Shown piece after piece: positions 8,599-16,936 of a stretch of 64,000 bases of DNA. The notes under the pieces were generated by a model. That model made no database searches, was not told the origin of the DNA, and saw only the letters and a program-made list of their open reading frames with translations. The DNA is from Amycolatopsis saalfeldensis (lineage in GTDB: Bacteria > Actinomycetota > Actinomycetes > Mycobacteriales > Pseudonocardiaceae). The position numbers and the translations under genes are program-made. The stretch is taken from the NCBI RefSeq assembly GCF_900110575.1, contig NZ_FOEF01000001.1, forward strand, positions 496,001 to 560,000, in the 5' to 3' direction. Each line of letters begins with the position of its first letter. Position 1 is the first letter of the stretch.

Positions 8599-9036
8599 TC
8601 ACCGATACCCTCTGCCCAGTCCCCCCACCCGCCCCCAAGCACCAGGCAGAACAACGCGGCAAGCCACAACCAAACCCCAGCCGGACAAACCCCCGCGGAC
8701 GAAGGTGCCACGCACGGACTTGCCGCCCACCGCGATCGCCTCCGGTGCGCCCGGCCCGCTCACCCGCTGATGGATCCACGCGCTGACCGCGGTGTCCAGG
8801 CAGTCACCGTCCACCATCGCCAGCACCCGTCGTACGGTGGCCTCATCCGGCGCCAGATACCACCCTGTCCGGCGGCAGCGACACACTCTGAGCGACGCGA
8901 GCACCCGCTGCGGAGCGTCCCGGACCCACCCCCCGATCACGGTGAACAACCACACTGCCACGGCCAACGCCGCGATCGCCAAGAGCCAGATCGGCCAGCA
9001 CAGCAGGAATACGAGACGATGACACAGCCCTTTCAC
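8599..9036 (-). pseudogene. ISAs1-family transposase fragment
   Basis: A 145-codon minus-strand frame contains a central stretch typical of the N-terminal part of ISAs1-family (H-repeat-associated) transposases: FTVIGGWVRDAPQRVL, then DEATVRRVLAMVD, then AIAVGGKSVRGT. In complete family members these lead into the DDE catalytic domain. Here the similarity stops shortly after the GGKSVRGT motif, the catalytic domain is missing, and the beginning is also eroded. The fragment must be an inactive relic. It lies in a gene-poor, repeat-rich 1.3-kb stretch, consistent with an old insertion site. No intact terminal inverted repeats were recognised. Confidence 0.65.
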
Positions 9037-9107
9037 AGATCATGGGCTTCGACAACCACATGACCAGCAACAAGAGCCGTCCCGGCCTGCAACGACACGC
9101 CCTTGCC

Positions 9108-9223
9108 GGACAACTCCCCTTGCCGGACAAACCCCCGCCCTCCTCGGGGGGCGTCCCATGCCCAGCGTACCGTCGCCCGCCCACGGAACCGGCCTCGTAA
9201 GTACCCGGCAAGGGGAGTTGTCC
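9108..9223. repeat. 116-bp element bounded by a perfect 19-bp inverted repeat
   Basis: GGACAACTCCCCTTGCCGG (9108-9126) recurs as its exact inverse complement at 9205-9223, enclosing 78 bp. Part of the left arm is also a direct repeat: CCTTGCCGGACAA occurs at 9101-9113 and 9118-9130. The interior has a C-rich/G-rich hairpin around 9131-9150. It ends 162 bp before the acyltransferase start. It could be a miniature mobile element, a palindromic repeat family member or a structured regulatory site; nothing in it codes for protein. Confidence 0.55.
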
Positions 9224-9384
9224 ACATCGCGGGGTGGCTGTGGACAAGAGCGGCGCCGGGCGGTTCGTGTGGGGCCGGGAGGGCCATAATCGCCGGTGCG
9301 AGGCCGGTAACAACCGGGAGATCGTGCGTAGACTTCGTGCTCCGGGGCGCGACGAAGCGCCTTGGCGCGCGGAAGGTGGGCCGA

Positions 9385-10755
9385 ATGCCGTTGATGCCTG
9401 TGACCGACTCGATGTTCCTCCTGGTCGAGACCCGCGAGCACCCGATGCACGTCGGCGGCCTCCAGCTCTTCCGCAAACCCGAAGGCGCGGACGGCAACTA
9501 CCTGCGCGACCTGCGCCGCAGCATGCTCGACTCGGACAACATGCGCAGTGTCTTCCGGCGGCGGCCGAGCCGTCCGGTGAACACCCTCGGGCACGTCTCG
9601 TGGTCCACCGACGCGGAGCTGGAACTCGATTACCACTTCCGGCACTCCGCGCTGCCCCAGCCGGGCCGCATCCGCGAGCTGCTGGAACTCACGTCGCGCT
9701 GGCACAGCACCCTGCTCGACCGGCACCGGCCGCTGTGGGAGACCCACCTCATCGAGGGCCTGCAGGACGGGCGATTCGCCGTCTACACCAAGGTCCACCA
9801 CGCGCTGATGGACGGCGTCTCCGCACTGCGCCACCTCCAGGGCACCCTGTCCGACGACCCGGACGACCTCGACTGCCCGCCCCCGTGGGGCACCCGCCAG
9901 GCCACGAGCACGCACAACGGCAAGGCGCCGTCGTCGTTCCTGGAGACCGCGGGCAAGACGTTCGGCCAGGTCGCCGGAATCGCGCCGGCAGCGGCGAAAG
10001 TCGCGCGGGAGGCGTTCCGCGAGCACACGCTGACGCTGCCGATGCAGGCACCGAAAACGATGCTGAACGTGCCGATCGGCGGCGCCCGGCGGTTCGCGGC
10101 GCAGTCCTGGTCGCTGGACCGGGTCAAGGCGATCGCGACGGCGGCCGGCGTTTCGCGCAACGACGTGGTGCTCGCCATGTGCTCCGGCGCCCTGCGCGAT
10201 TACCTGATCGAGCAGAGCGCGTTGCCGGACGCGCCACTGATCGCGATGGTGCCGGTTTCGCTGCGGCGGAAGGCCGACGCCGGCGAGGCCTCGGGCAACA
10301 ACATCGGCGCCCTGCTGTGCAACCTGGGCACCGACCTGACCGACCCGGCGCTGCGGCTGGCGGCGGTGCACACGTCCATGCGCAACGGGAAGAAACTGTT
10401 CTCGGAGCTCACCCCGCTGCAGACGTTGCTGCTGTCCGGGGTCAACGTCGCCCAGCTGGGCGTCTCGCCCCTGCCCGGCGTCGTCAACAACACCCGGCCG
10501 CCGTTCAACCTGGTGATCTCCAACGTGCCCGGCCCGCGCAAGCAGATGTACTGGAACGGCGCCACCCTGGACGGCATCTACCCGGCGTCGGTGCTGCTCG
10601 ACGGGCAGGCCCTCAACATCACGCTGACCAGCAACGGCGACAACCTCGACTTCGGGATCACCGGATGCCGCCGGAGTGTGCCGCACCTGCAGCGGATCCT
10701 GACGCACCTGGACACCGCGCTGGCGGAGCTGGAAGGGGCCTCCGGGGTGAGGTGA
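9385..10755 (+). CDS. Wax ester synthase/diacylglycerol acyltransferase (WS/DGAT family)
   Basis: A 456-aa member of the WS/DGAT family, which transfers acyl groups from acyl-CoA to diacylglycerol or alcohols to make triacylglycerol or wax esters. The catalytic HHxxxDG motif is at residues 138-144 (VHHALMDGVSA). The C-terminal part has the conserved NxxISNVPGP-type sequence (LVISNVPGPRK). The start ATG 9385 is preceded by GGAAGG at 9371-9376; the frame is open upstream but that extension is not family-like. It stands alone in its strand block. Most actinobacteria carry several paralogs, so the exact product is not predictable. Confidence 0.92.
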   Translation: MPLMPVTDSMFLLVETREHPMHVGGLQLFRKPEGADGNYLRDLRRSMLDSDNMRSVFRRRPSRPVNTLGHVSWSTDAELELDYHFRHSALPQPGRIRELLELTSRWHSTLLDRHRPLWETHLIEGLQDGRFAVYTKVHHALMDGVSALRHLQGTLSDDPDDLDCPPPWGTRQATSTHNGKAPSSFLETAGKTFGQVAGIAPAAAKVAREAFREHTLTLPMQAPKTMLNVPIGGARRFAAQSWSLDRVKAIATAAGVSRNDVVLAMCSGALRDYLIEQSALPDAPLIAMVPVSLRRKADAGEASGNNIGALLCNLGTDLTDPALRLAAVHTSMRNGKKLFSELTPLQTLLLSGVNVAQLGVSPLPGVVNNTRPPFNLVISNVPGPRKQMYWNGATLDGIYPASVLLDGQALNITLTSNGDNLDFGITGCRRSVPHLQRILTHLDTALAELEGASGVR

Positions 10756-10944
10756 ACGGCCCCTCGCCGCCACGGGAAAACCGGCGAATAAGCCCACGAG
10801 GCCGCGAAAACCAGCGTGAAGCACGGCTCCTTCAGCCGACGCGCGGAAGCGACCTGCCTGCTCGGCGCCGGACTGGCCCGTTCGACGAGGGCTGGTACGG
10901 CGGTTTCCTCGCGGCACAGTGTCCGTCGCCGCCGCGGCACAAGA

Positions 10945-11919
10945 TCAGGCGATGCCTTCCGGGCTGGCGCCGCCAACCTGGATCGCGTCGGCGGCGATGC
11001 GCGTGATCTCGGCCAGGTCTTCGGACGTCAGGTCGACGTCCGCGGCCGCGGTGCTCTGTTCGATGTTGTGCGGTTTGCGGGCGCCGACGATCGCGGTGTG
11101 GATGCCGGGCTGGGCGAGCGTCCAGGCGAGGGCCAGCTGGCTCACCGAGAGGTCCCGTTCCCCGGCGAAAGCGGCCAGCTTGTCGACGATCTCCAGGTTG
11201 TGGCGCAGATTCTCGCCCAGGAACGCCGAGGAACGGGAGCGCCAGTCGGACGCCTCGAAGACCGTGCTGGTGGTCATGGTCCCGCTGAGCAGCCCGCTGG
11301 CCAGCGGGCTGTAGGCGAGGACGCCGATGTTGTGCTCGCGCGCGTAGGGCAGCGGATCGGTTTCGATGCCACGGCGAAAGAGGTGGTAGGGCGGCTGCAG
11401 GGTTTCCACGGGGCGCGTCTCGTCGAAGTCGGCGAGCTGTGCGGCGTTGTAGTTGGAGACACCGGCGTGGCGGATCTTCCCCGCGTCCACGAACCCCTGC
11501 AGCGTTTCGGCGACCTCGGCGGCCGGCGTCAACGAGTCGGGCCAGTGGATCTGGTAGAGGTCGATGTAGTCCACGCCCAGCAGCCGCAGGCTGTCGTCCA
11601 CACCCTTGGTCAGCCATTCGCGACGGGAGTCCCGCGCACGTTCCGAGCGGGGCTTCGTGCCGCCCTTCGTCGCGATGACCACGCTTTCACGGTCGTGCTC
11701 GAGTTCGTGGCGCAGGGCCTTGCCCAGCAGGGCCTCGGACTGGCCGGAACCGTAGGCCTGCGCGGTGTCGAAGAGGGTCACGCCCAGCGAACGCGCGTGC
11801 CGGATGGCGGCGATCGCCGTCTCCTCGTCGAAGGCGCCCCACTGCCCGCTGAGCTGCCAGGTGCCGAAGGCGATCCTCGAAACCTCAAGGCCGCTGCGGC
11901 CCAAGATCGTCGTACGCAT
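10945..11919 (-). CDS. Aldo/keto reductase
   Basis: A 324-aa aldo/keto reductase with the full catalytic tetrad: Asp51, Tyr56, Lys85 and His125. It should be a cytosolic NADPH-dependent aldehyde/ketone reductase with a TIM-barrel fold. The start ATG 11919 has GGAGG immediately upstream; a longer open frame extends to 12498 but runs under the divergent MFS gene and is not family-like. It is divergently transcribed from the MFS gene at 12041 across a 121-bp region containing a repeated ATCGGATAC. The substrate is unknown. Confidence 0.9.
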   Translation of the reverse strand: MRTTILGRSGLEVSRIAFGTWQLSGQWGAFDEETAIAAIRHARSLGVTLFDTAQAYGSGQSEALLGKALRHELEHDRESVVIATKGGTKPRSERARDSRREWLTKGVDDSLRLLGVDYIDLYQIHWPDSLTPAAEVAETLQGFVDAGKIRHAGVSNYNAAQLADFDETRPVETLQPPYHLFRRGIETDPLPYAREHNIGVLAYSPLASGLLSGTMTTSTVFEASDWRSRSSAFLGENLRHNLEIVDKLAAFAGERDLSVSQLALAWTLAQPGIHTAIVGARKPHNIEQSTAAADVDLTSEDLAEITRIAADAIQVGGASPEGIA

Positions 11920-11979
11920 GCCTCCAGCACAACACAGACGCCCGGTCGTCGCAGCACCCTCCGGCCGCGAATCCCGGCC

Positions 11980-12021
11980 ATCGGATACCCGATTGACGCC
12001 CCTGTCCCGATGATCGGATAC
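11980..12021. promoter_or_regulatory. Direct repeat ATCGGATAC in a divergent promoter region
   Basis: ATCGGATAC occurs at 11980-11988 and again at 12013-12021, 33 bp apart (about three helical turns), between the divergent aldo/keto reductase and MFS genes. The same-face spacing suggests a site for a dimeric regulator. No adjacent regulator gene is present, so this is tentative. Confidence 0.3.
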
Positions 12022-12040
12022 TCGGCCGGGTGAGCATGCG

Positions 12041-13273
12041 ATGAGCCTCCTGGAGCCCTTGCGGCAGCGTGGTTTCCGCGCTCTGGTGACCGGCCGCACC
12101 CTCGCCACCTTCGCCAACTCCGTGGCCCCTGTCGCGCTCGCATTCGCGGTACTGGACCTCACTGGTTCAGCGGCGGACCTCGGCCTGGTGGTGGGCGCGC
12201 GCTCGATCGCGAACCTGGTGCTGTTGCTACTCGGCGGGGTGCTCGCGGACCGGCTGCCCCGGTCGGTGATCATGCAGGGCACGGAGATCGCGGCGGGCGT
12301 CACGCAGGGCCTGCTCGCGGTCAGTGTCCTTTGTGGATTCGCGTCGATCCCGCTGCTGGTCGGGCTGAGCCTGCTCAACGGCGCGGTGTCCGCGATCTCG
12401 CTGCCCGCCGCCGCGGCCATCACGTCGCAGACCGTGCCGCGCACGCTGCTCAGCCAGGCGAACGCGCTGCTGCGGCTGCTGTCCAACACCGGCCGCATCG
12501 CGGGCGCGGGCGCGGCGGGTGTGGTGGTCGCGGCCGCGGGGTCCGGCTGGGCGGTGGCGGTGAACTCACTGTTGTTCTTCGCGGCCGCGGCGGCCTACCG
12601 CGGGATCCGGCTGCCCCGCGGCGAGCGGGTCAAGGCCAGTCACCCGATCGCGGACCTGATCGCCGGCTGGCACGAGTTCCGCTCGCGCTCGTGGGTGTGG
12701 ATCGTCGTGGTGCAGTTCGCCTTCGTCAACGCCGCCGGCCTCGGCACTCTCGTGGTGATCGGGCCGGTGGTGGCGGACGAGACGTTCGGCCGCTCCGGCT
12801 GGGGGCTGGCGCTCGCGATGTCGACGGCCGGCGCCCTCGTCGGCGGGCTCATCGCCGCGCACTGGCAGCCGCGCCGGGCGCTGTTCGCCGGCGTGGTGCT
12901 GGTGACGGCGGAAGCGTTGCCGGTGACGGCCCTCGGCCTGTGGCCCGCGCTCGTCCCCCTGCTGGTGGCAATGCTGCTGGCGGGGCTGGCGATGGAGCAG
13001 TTCAGCGTGGTGTGGGACGTCTCGCTGCAGGAGAACGTGCCGGAGGACCGGCTCGCCCGTGTGTACTCCTACGACATGGTGGGCTCGATCATCGCGATGC
13101 CCGCCGGCCAGATCGCGGCGGGCCCGCTCGTCGAGGCCTTCGGGCGGGAACCCGTGCTGCTGACCTGCGGCGCGCTGATCGTCGTGTCGACTCTGCTCGC
13201 GCTGTGCAGCCGGCAGATCCGCAGCCTGGTGCGCCGGGAGCCGGTCAGCTCGGGCGCACTCGCAGGAAGTTGA
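12041..13273 (+). CDS. MFS transporter
   Basis: A 410-aa major facilitator protein with about 12 hydrophobic segments. The loop after TM2 carries the GGVLADRLPR version of the MFS signature. The family (MFS_3, enterobactin-exporter-like) mostly exports small molecules, drugs or siderophores across the cytoplasmic membrane. It starts at ATG 12041. Its 3' end overlaps the convergent MaoC-like gene by 29 bp (13245-13273). The substrate is unknown. Confidence 0.85.
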   Translation: MSLLEPLRQRGFRALVTGRTLATFANSVAPVALAFAVLDLTGSAADLGLVVGARSIANLVLLLLGGVLADRLPRSVIMQGTEIAAGVTQGLLAVSVLCGFASIPLLVGLSLLNGAVSAISLPAAAAITSQTVPRTLLSQANALLRLLSNTGRIAGAGAAGVVVAAAGSGWAVAVNSLLFFAAAAAYRGIRLPRGERVKASHPIADLIAGWHEFRSRSWVWIVVVQFAFVNAAGLGTLVVIGPVVADETFGRSGWGLALAMSTAGALVGGLIAAHWQPRRALFAGVVLVTAEALPVTALGLWPALVPLLVAMLLAGLAMEQFSVVWDVSLQENVPEDRLARVYSYDMVGSIIAMPAGQIAAGPLVEAFGREPVLLTCGALIVVSTLLALCSRQIRSLVRREPVSSGALAGS

Positions 13274-13715
13274 CCGCGCTGGTGCTCAACTTCAGCTCGC
13301 CGTCGGCGTCGAAGACCTCCATCTTGGTGCGGACCAGGCCACGGTCCGGCTTCGACTTCGAAAGCCGGGTTTCCGTGACGGTCGCGCGCATCCACAGCTT
13401 GTCCCCCGGCCGGACGGGCCGCACCCAGCGCAGCTCGTCGGCCCCGGGGCTGCCGAGGCTGGCGACCGAAGACAGGTAGTGGTCCGCGAACATCCGCATC
13501 ATCAGGCTCGCCGTGTGCCATCCGCTGGCGATCAGGCCGCCGAAAGGCCCGCTCTTCGCGGCGACCGGATCGGTGTGGAAGCTCTGCGGGTCGAACCGCC
13601 CGGCGAACTCGAGGATCTCCTCTTCGGTCACCACGGCCTCGCCGAACTCGTACACCGCGCCGAGCGGGTAGTCCTCGAACCAGCGGTCGCCGATCGGCGT
13701 CGTGAACTCCGTCAT
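13245..13715 (-). CDS. MaoC family (R)-hydratase-like protein
   Basis: A 156-aa single hot-dog-fold protein of the MaoC group. Family features are FAGRFDPQSFHTDPVAA, the hydratase-type motif with Asp/His, and the following PFGGLIASGWHT. These enzymes hydrate enoyl-CoA thioesters or act as related dehydratases. ATG 13715 (MTEFTTPIG) is preferred over the open upstream codons because homologs start here. It overlaps the convergent MFS stop by 29 bp and is divergent from a broken ArsR-type gene. Confidence 0.85.
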   Translation of the reverse strand: MTEFTTPIGDRWFEDYPLGAVYEFGEAVVTEEEILEFAGRFDPQSFHTDPVAAKSGPFGGLIASGWHTASLMMRMFADHYLSSVASLGSPGADELRWVRPVRPGDKLWMRATVTETRLSKSKPDRGLVRTKMEVFDADGELKLSTSAVNFLRVRPS

Positions 13716-13779
13716 GACGGCAGCCTGCCACAACAACACTTCGTCCCGCAGCGAACTGTTAGCAGGTTATCTTCGCCCG

Positions 13780-14145
13780 ATGACGGCCGAACCGGACATC
13801 GCGACGGTCGCGCAGGCGATCAGCGAACCGGCGCCGACGGCGATGCTGCTGCGCTGATGGACGGGCACGCCCATACCGCCCGCGGCCTGACGACTGTCAG
13901 GGCCATCGCCCCGTCCACGGCCTGGCGACGGTCGCGGCCACCTCCCCGTCCACGGCGAGCGCACACCTGCGCCGGCTGTGCGATACCGGCCTGGTTCGCG
14001 TCACCGAATCCGGCCGGCAACGGTTGCATCGGCTCGCCGGTCCGGAAGGCGCCCAGCTCGTGGAGGCCCTGATCGCACTCGCCCCGCCGCGGCTGCCCCC
14101 GAACCTGCGCAGTGTCCGGGGGCGCGGCCAGTTCCCGTGGGGTGG
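13780..14145 (+). pseudogene. ArsR-family regulator, frameshifted remnant
   Basis: Three reading frames together spell most of an ArsR/HTH regulator. It starts at ATG 13780 with MTAEPDIATVAQAISEPAPT and stops at 13855-13857. The next frame gives LMDGHAHTARGLTTV. A third gives STASAHLRRLCDTGLVRV (winged-helix recognition region) and then RLAGPEGAQLVEALIALAPP. At least two frameshifts and what looks like a small internal duplication (CCCCGTCCACGG occurs twice) separate these pieces. It cannot make a normal repressor. The right limit is approximate. It is divergent from the MaoC-like gene, its likely former neighbour target. Confidence 0.6.
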
Positions 14146-14451
14146 TCAGTGGCCGCCGGTGCGGGGTTCTGGGGCGGTGTCGCGGTGGCCGTCGAGTTTC
14201 CACCAGCTCTCGAGGGTTTGGCGGAGGGCCTTGAGGAGCTCGCCGCCGGTTTCCAGGGGGACTAGGGCGGTGGGGCCGCCGTCGATGCGCAGGGCGGCCG
14301 AGAGACGGTCGTCTTGCTCGATGAGGCCCACGATGACCTCGGTGGGCCGACCTGTCATGTCTACGGTGGGGATCGCCTGTTCATAACGCCAGCCGGTGGA
14401 ATGCACGCCGAGACATTGGCACAGTTTCCGGCCGCCTTCCGCGGAGTTCAC
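14146..14451 (-). CDS. Hypothetical protein (101 aa)
   Basis: A 101-aa protein starting at GTG 14451, eleven bases after the amidase stop on the same strand, so it is probably co-transcribed with the amidase. It has no signal peptide or membrane segment. The middle is regular alpha/beta-like sequence (TEVIVGLIEQDDRLSAAL, ALVPLETGGELLKALRQTL) and the tail is charged and disordered. I do not recognise the family. The sequence looks genuinely coding, with GC-ending codons and no frame competition, but the start is uncertain. Confidence 0.55.
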   Translation of the reverse strand: MNSAEGGRKLCQCLGVHSTGWRYEQAIPTVDMTGRPTEVIVGLIEQDDRLSAALRIDGGPTALVPLETGGELLKALRQTLESWWKLDGHRDTAPEPRTGGH

Positions 14452-14462
14452 CCGGACGTGCG

Positions 14463-15845
14463 TCAGTGCCGGGACCAGGGTTGGACCTCCTCCAGCAGCT
14501 TCGCCACCGCCAGCACAAGGTCGTCCGAATGACGTGGGCCGACGATCTGCAAGCCCACCGGCAGACCGGCCGCCGTCCGGCCGGCCGGCACGCTGATCGC
14601 CGGCTGCTGGGTCATGTTGAACGGGTAGGTGAAAGGGGTCCATTCCGGCCACCCGCCCAGCCCGCTGCCCGGCGGCACCTCGTGGCCGGCCTCGAACGCC
14701 GGGATCGGGGTGGTCGGGGTGATCAGCACGTCGTAACGCGTGTGGAACTCGCCCATCAGGATGCCGAGCGCGGCACGCTCGGCGGTGGCGCCGAGGTAGT
14801 CGCTCGCGGAGAACTGCTTGCCGAAGTCCCATACCTTGCGCAGGCCGGGGTCAACACGTTCATGGGTGCCCGGCCCGAAACTGTCGAGCATCTTCGCGGC
14901 ACCGGTGGACCACAGCACGTCGAAGGCGGACTTGGGGTCTTCGAAGCCCGGATCCGTTTCCTCGATCTGCAGACCGGCGTCGCTGAGCGCCTTGACCGAG
15001 GCCGCGACGATGGCGGCCACCTCCGGGTCGACGTCCACGTAGCCGAGCGTCGGCGAGAACGCGGCGATCAGCCCGCGCACATCACGCCGCACCGCCTCGC
15101 GGTAGGTGCCGGTCGGCGGCGCCAGCCCGGCCGGATCGCGGGGGTCGGGCGTCGCGATGACGTCGAGCAGCAGTGCGGTGTCGTCGACGCTGCGGGCCAT
15201 CGGGCCGGCGTGCGAGAGCGGGCCGAACGGGCTCGCCGGGTACAGCGGGATGCGGCCGTGCGTCGGTTTCATGCCGACGATGCCGCAGAACGACGCGGGA
15301 ATCCGGACCGAGCCGCCACCGTCCGTGCCGACGGAAAGCCCGCCCATGCCGGCCGCGACGGCCGCCGCGCTGCCGCCGCTGGAACCGCCCGCCGTCTTCG
15401 ACGGGTCCACCGGGTTGCGGGTGATGCCGGTCAGCGCGCTGTCGGTGACGCCCTTCCACGCGATCTCCGGTGTGGTCGTCTTGCCGAGCACCACCAGGCC
15501 CGCCTCGCGCATCCGCGCCATCACCGGGCTGTCGACGTCCCAGGGCTGGTCCTTCGGGATGCTCGTGGACCCGCGCAGCGTCGGCCAGCCCTGGGTGAGG
15601 AACATGTCCTTGATCGACGCGGGCACACCGTCGAGCCAGCCGATCGGGTTCCCGTCGCGCCACCGGATCTCCGCGGCCTTCGCCTGCTCCAGCGCGCGAT
15701 CGGCGTCCACGAGGCAGTACGCGTTGATCTCGCCATCACGTTCTTCGATGGCCGACAACGCGTTCTGCGTCGCCTCCACCGGGGACAGCTCCCCCGTGGC
15801 ATACGCGGCGACGAGCTCACTCGCGGTCAGTTCCCGATCGGTCAT
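14463..15845 (-). CDS. Amidase (amidase-signature family)
   Basis: A 460-aa amidase-signature enzyme with the complete Ser-cisSer-Lys triad: Lys79 in ASIKD, cis-Ser in GGSSGGSAAA (about 155) and nucleophile Ser179 in TDGGGSVRIPAS. It should hydrolyse a carboxamide to acid plus ammonia or amine in the cytosol. The ATG 15845 overlaps the stop of the upstream 2-hydroxyacid dehydrogenase by 4 bp (ATGA). As part of a GntR-controlled regulon with aminotransferase, semialdehyde dehydrogenase and racemase-like enzymes, it probably releases an amino or dicarboxylic acid from an amide. The exact substrate is unknown. Confidence 0.92.
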   Translation of the reverse strand: MTDRELTASELVAAYATGELSPVEATQNALSAIEERDGEINAYCLVDADRALEQAKAAEIRWRDGNPIGWLDGVPASIKDMFLTQGWPTLRGSTSIPKDQPWDVDSPVMARMREAGLVVLGKTTTPEIAWKGVTDSALTGITRNPVDPSKTAGGSSGGSAAAVAAGMGGLSVGTDGGGSVRIPASFCGIVGMKPTHGRIPLYPASPFGPLSHAGPMARSVDDTALLLDVIATPDPRDPAGLAPPTGTYREAVRRDVRGLIAAFSPTLGYVDVDPEVAAIVAASVKALSDAGLQIEETDPGFEDPKSAFDVLWSTGAAKMLDSFGPGTHERVDPGLRKVWDFGKQFSASDYLGATAERAALGILMGEFHTRYDVLITPTTPIPAFEAGHEVPPGSGLGGWPEWTPFTYPFNMTQQPAISVPAGRTAAGLPVGLQIVGPRHSDDLVLAVAKLLEEVQPWSRH

Positions 15846-16834
15846 CCGGTGGCTCCCTGTGTTTCGGTCGGCACGTACCCGAGCTGTTTGTCGACGACGT
15901 TCTGCAGCGGCTCCCCGGCCACCCAGCGGCGGAAGTTCGCCGCGAAGACCTCCACCAGTGTGTTCCGCCAGCCGACGAAGTCACCCGACATGTGCGGCGA
16001 GAGCAGCACGTCCGGCATCGTCCAGAGTGGACTGTCGGCGGGCAGCGGCTCGGTGTCGAACACGTCGAGCGCGGCGCCGGCGATCTCGCCGCCCCGCAGC
16101 GCATCGATCAGGTCGGACGTCACCACCAGCTCGCCCCGCCCGACGTTCACGAACCGGGCGGCCGGCTTCATCGCCGCGAACGCGCTCGCGTCGAACAAGC
16201 CCTTGGTCTGCTCGGTGAGCGGCGCGACGGCCACCACGTAGTCGTAGGCGGGCAGGTGCCGGGCCAGCTCGGCGGTGTCGTGGACCTCGCCGAAGTCCGG
16301 GTCGCCGGTCCGCGGCCGCCGCCCCGCGCCGGACACACGCAGGCCGGCCGCGCGCAGCAGCCGGGCGATCGAGCGGCCGATGGGGCCGGTGCCCACGACC
16401 AGCACCTCGCGCCCGGCGACCCGCTCGGTCTCGCGGTGCACCCACTTCCCCGCCCGCTGCAGGTCGAGCGACCGCGCGAAGTCCTTCGCGAACGACAGCA
16501 CAACACCGAGCACGTACTCCGCGATGGCGTCGTCGAACACGCCCCGCGAGTTCGTGAGCACCACGTCGCTCGCCCGCAGGCCCGGGAACAGCACCGGGTC
16601 CACGCCCGCGCTGGCGATGTGCAGCCAGCGCAGCCGGTCCGCGGCAGGCCAGGCACCGGGCACGGCCGTGGAGAGGAAGTCGTACACGAACAGCGCATCG
16701 GCTCCGGCCAACGCCTCGCCCAGCCCGCGCGCGTCCGTGTAACGAACCACCGCCGCCGCTTCGATACCGGCCATGTCCGGTGGTGGGGATGCCCCGCAGA
16801 GCACCGCCAGGACGGGGGTTTCCGAGGCAATCAC
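15842..16834 (-). CDS. D-2-hydroxyacid dehydrogenase
   Basis: A 330-aa NAD-dependent D-isomer-specific 2-hydroxyacid dehydrogenase. It has the GTGPIG dinucleotide-binding motif, NVGRGELV with the substrate-binding Arg region, DVFDTEPL with the catalytic Glu, and SPHMSGD with the catalytic His. The chosen start is GTG 16834 (MIASETPVLAVL); no strong RBS is seen. The frame continues upstream through the operator and divergent promoter, so longer starts are unlikely. It leads the minus-strand operon dehydrogenase-amidase-small protein. An operator, ATTGTCAACAAT, lies 28 bp upstream. Confidence 0.88.
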   Translation of the reverse strand: MIASETPVLAVLCGASPPPDMAGIEAAAVVRYTDARGLGEALAGADALFVYDFLSTAVPGAWPAADRLRWLHIASAGVDPVLFPGLRASDVVLTNSRGVFDDAIAEYVLGVVLSFAKDFARSLDLQRAGKWVHRETERVAGREVLVVGTGPIGRSIARLLRAAGLRVSGAGRRPRTGDPDFGEVHDTAELARHLPAYDYVVAVAPLTEQTKGLFDASAFAAMKPAARFVNVGRGELVVTSDLIDALRGGEIAGAALDVFDTEPLPADSPLWTMPDVLLSPHMSGDFVGWRNTLVEVFAANFRRWVAGEPLQNVVDKQLGYVPTETQGATG

Positions 16835-16861
16835 ATTGACACCGTAAAAGTGGCTCGTATG

Positions 16862-16873
16862 ATTGTCAACAAT
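16862..16873. promoter_or_regulatory. Predicted GntR operator 1 (ATTGTCAACAAT)
   Basis: An interrupted palindrome ATTGT-N2-ACAAT lies between the divergent 2-hydroxyacid dehydrogenase and racemase-1 genes. Matching sites occur at 17692-17703 and 22411-22422, and a FadR-type GntR gene lies nearby. Its location suits control of both divergent units. Confidence 0.7.
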
Positions 16874-16936
16874 CCGAGGAACGACCCCCGGAGCACCGGA
16901 CGTGTCACCTGCACCGGCGATTCCGGAGGCTGAACC

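Noticed and set aside
8202..8786. 194-codon Pro/Ser/Ala-rich plus-strand open frame
   Set aside because: No RBS or recognisable domain; it crosses the degenerate repeats and runs opposite the transposase fragment. High GC makes such long open frames common by chance.
9385..10755. Natural-product gene cluster around the acyltransferase and monooxygenase genes
   Set aside because: No PKS, NRPS, terpene synthase or RiPP-modifying enzyme occurs anywhere in the window.
10578..10976. Minus-strand frame between the WS/DGAT and aldo/keto reductase genes
   Set aside because: It overlaps the end of the acyltransferase and has no family features; the 189-bp gap appears non-coding.
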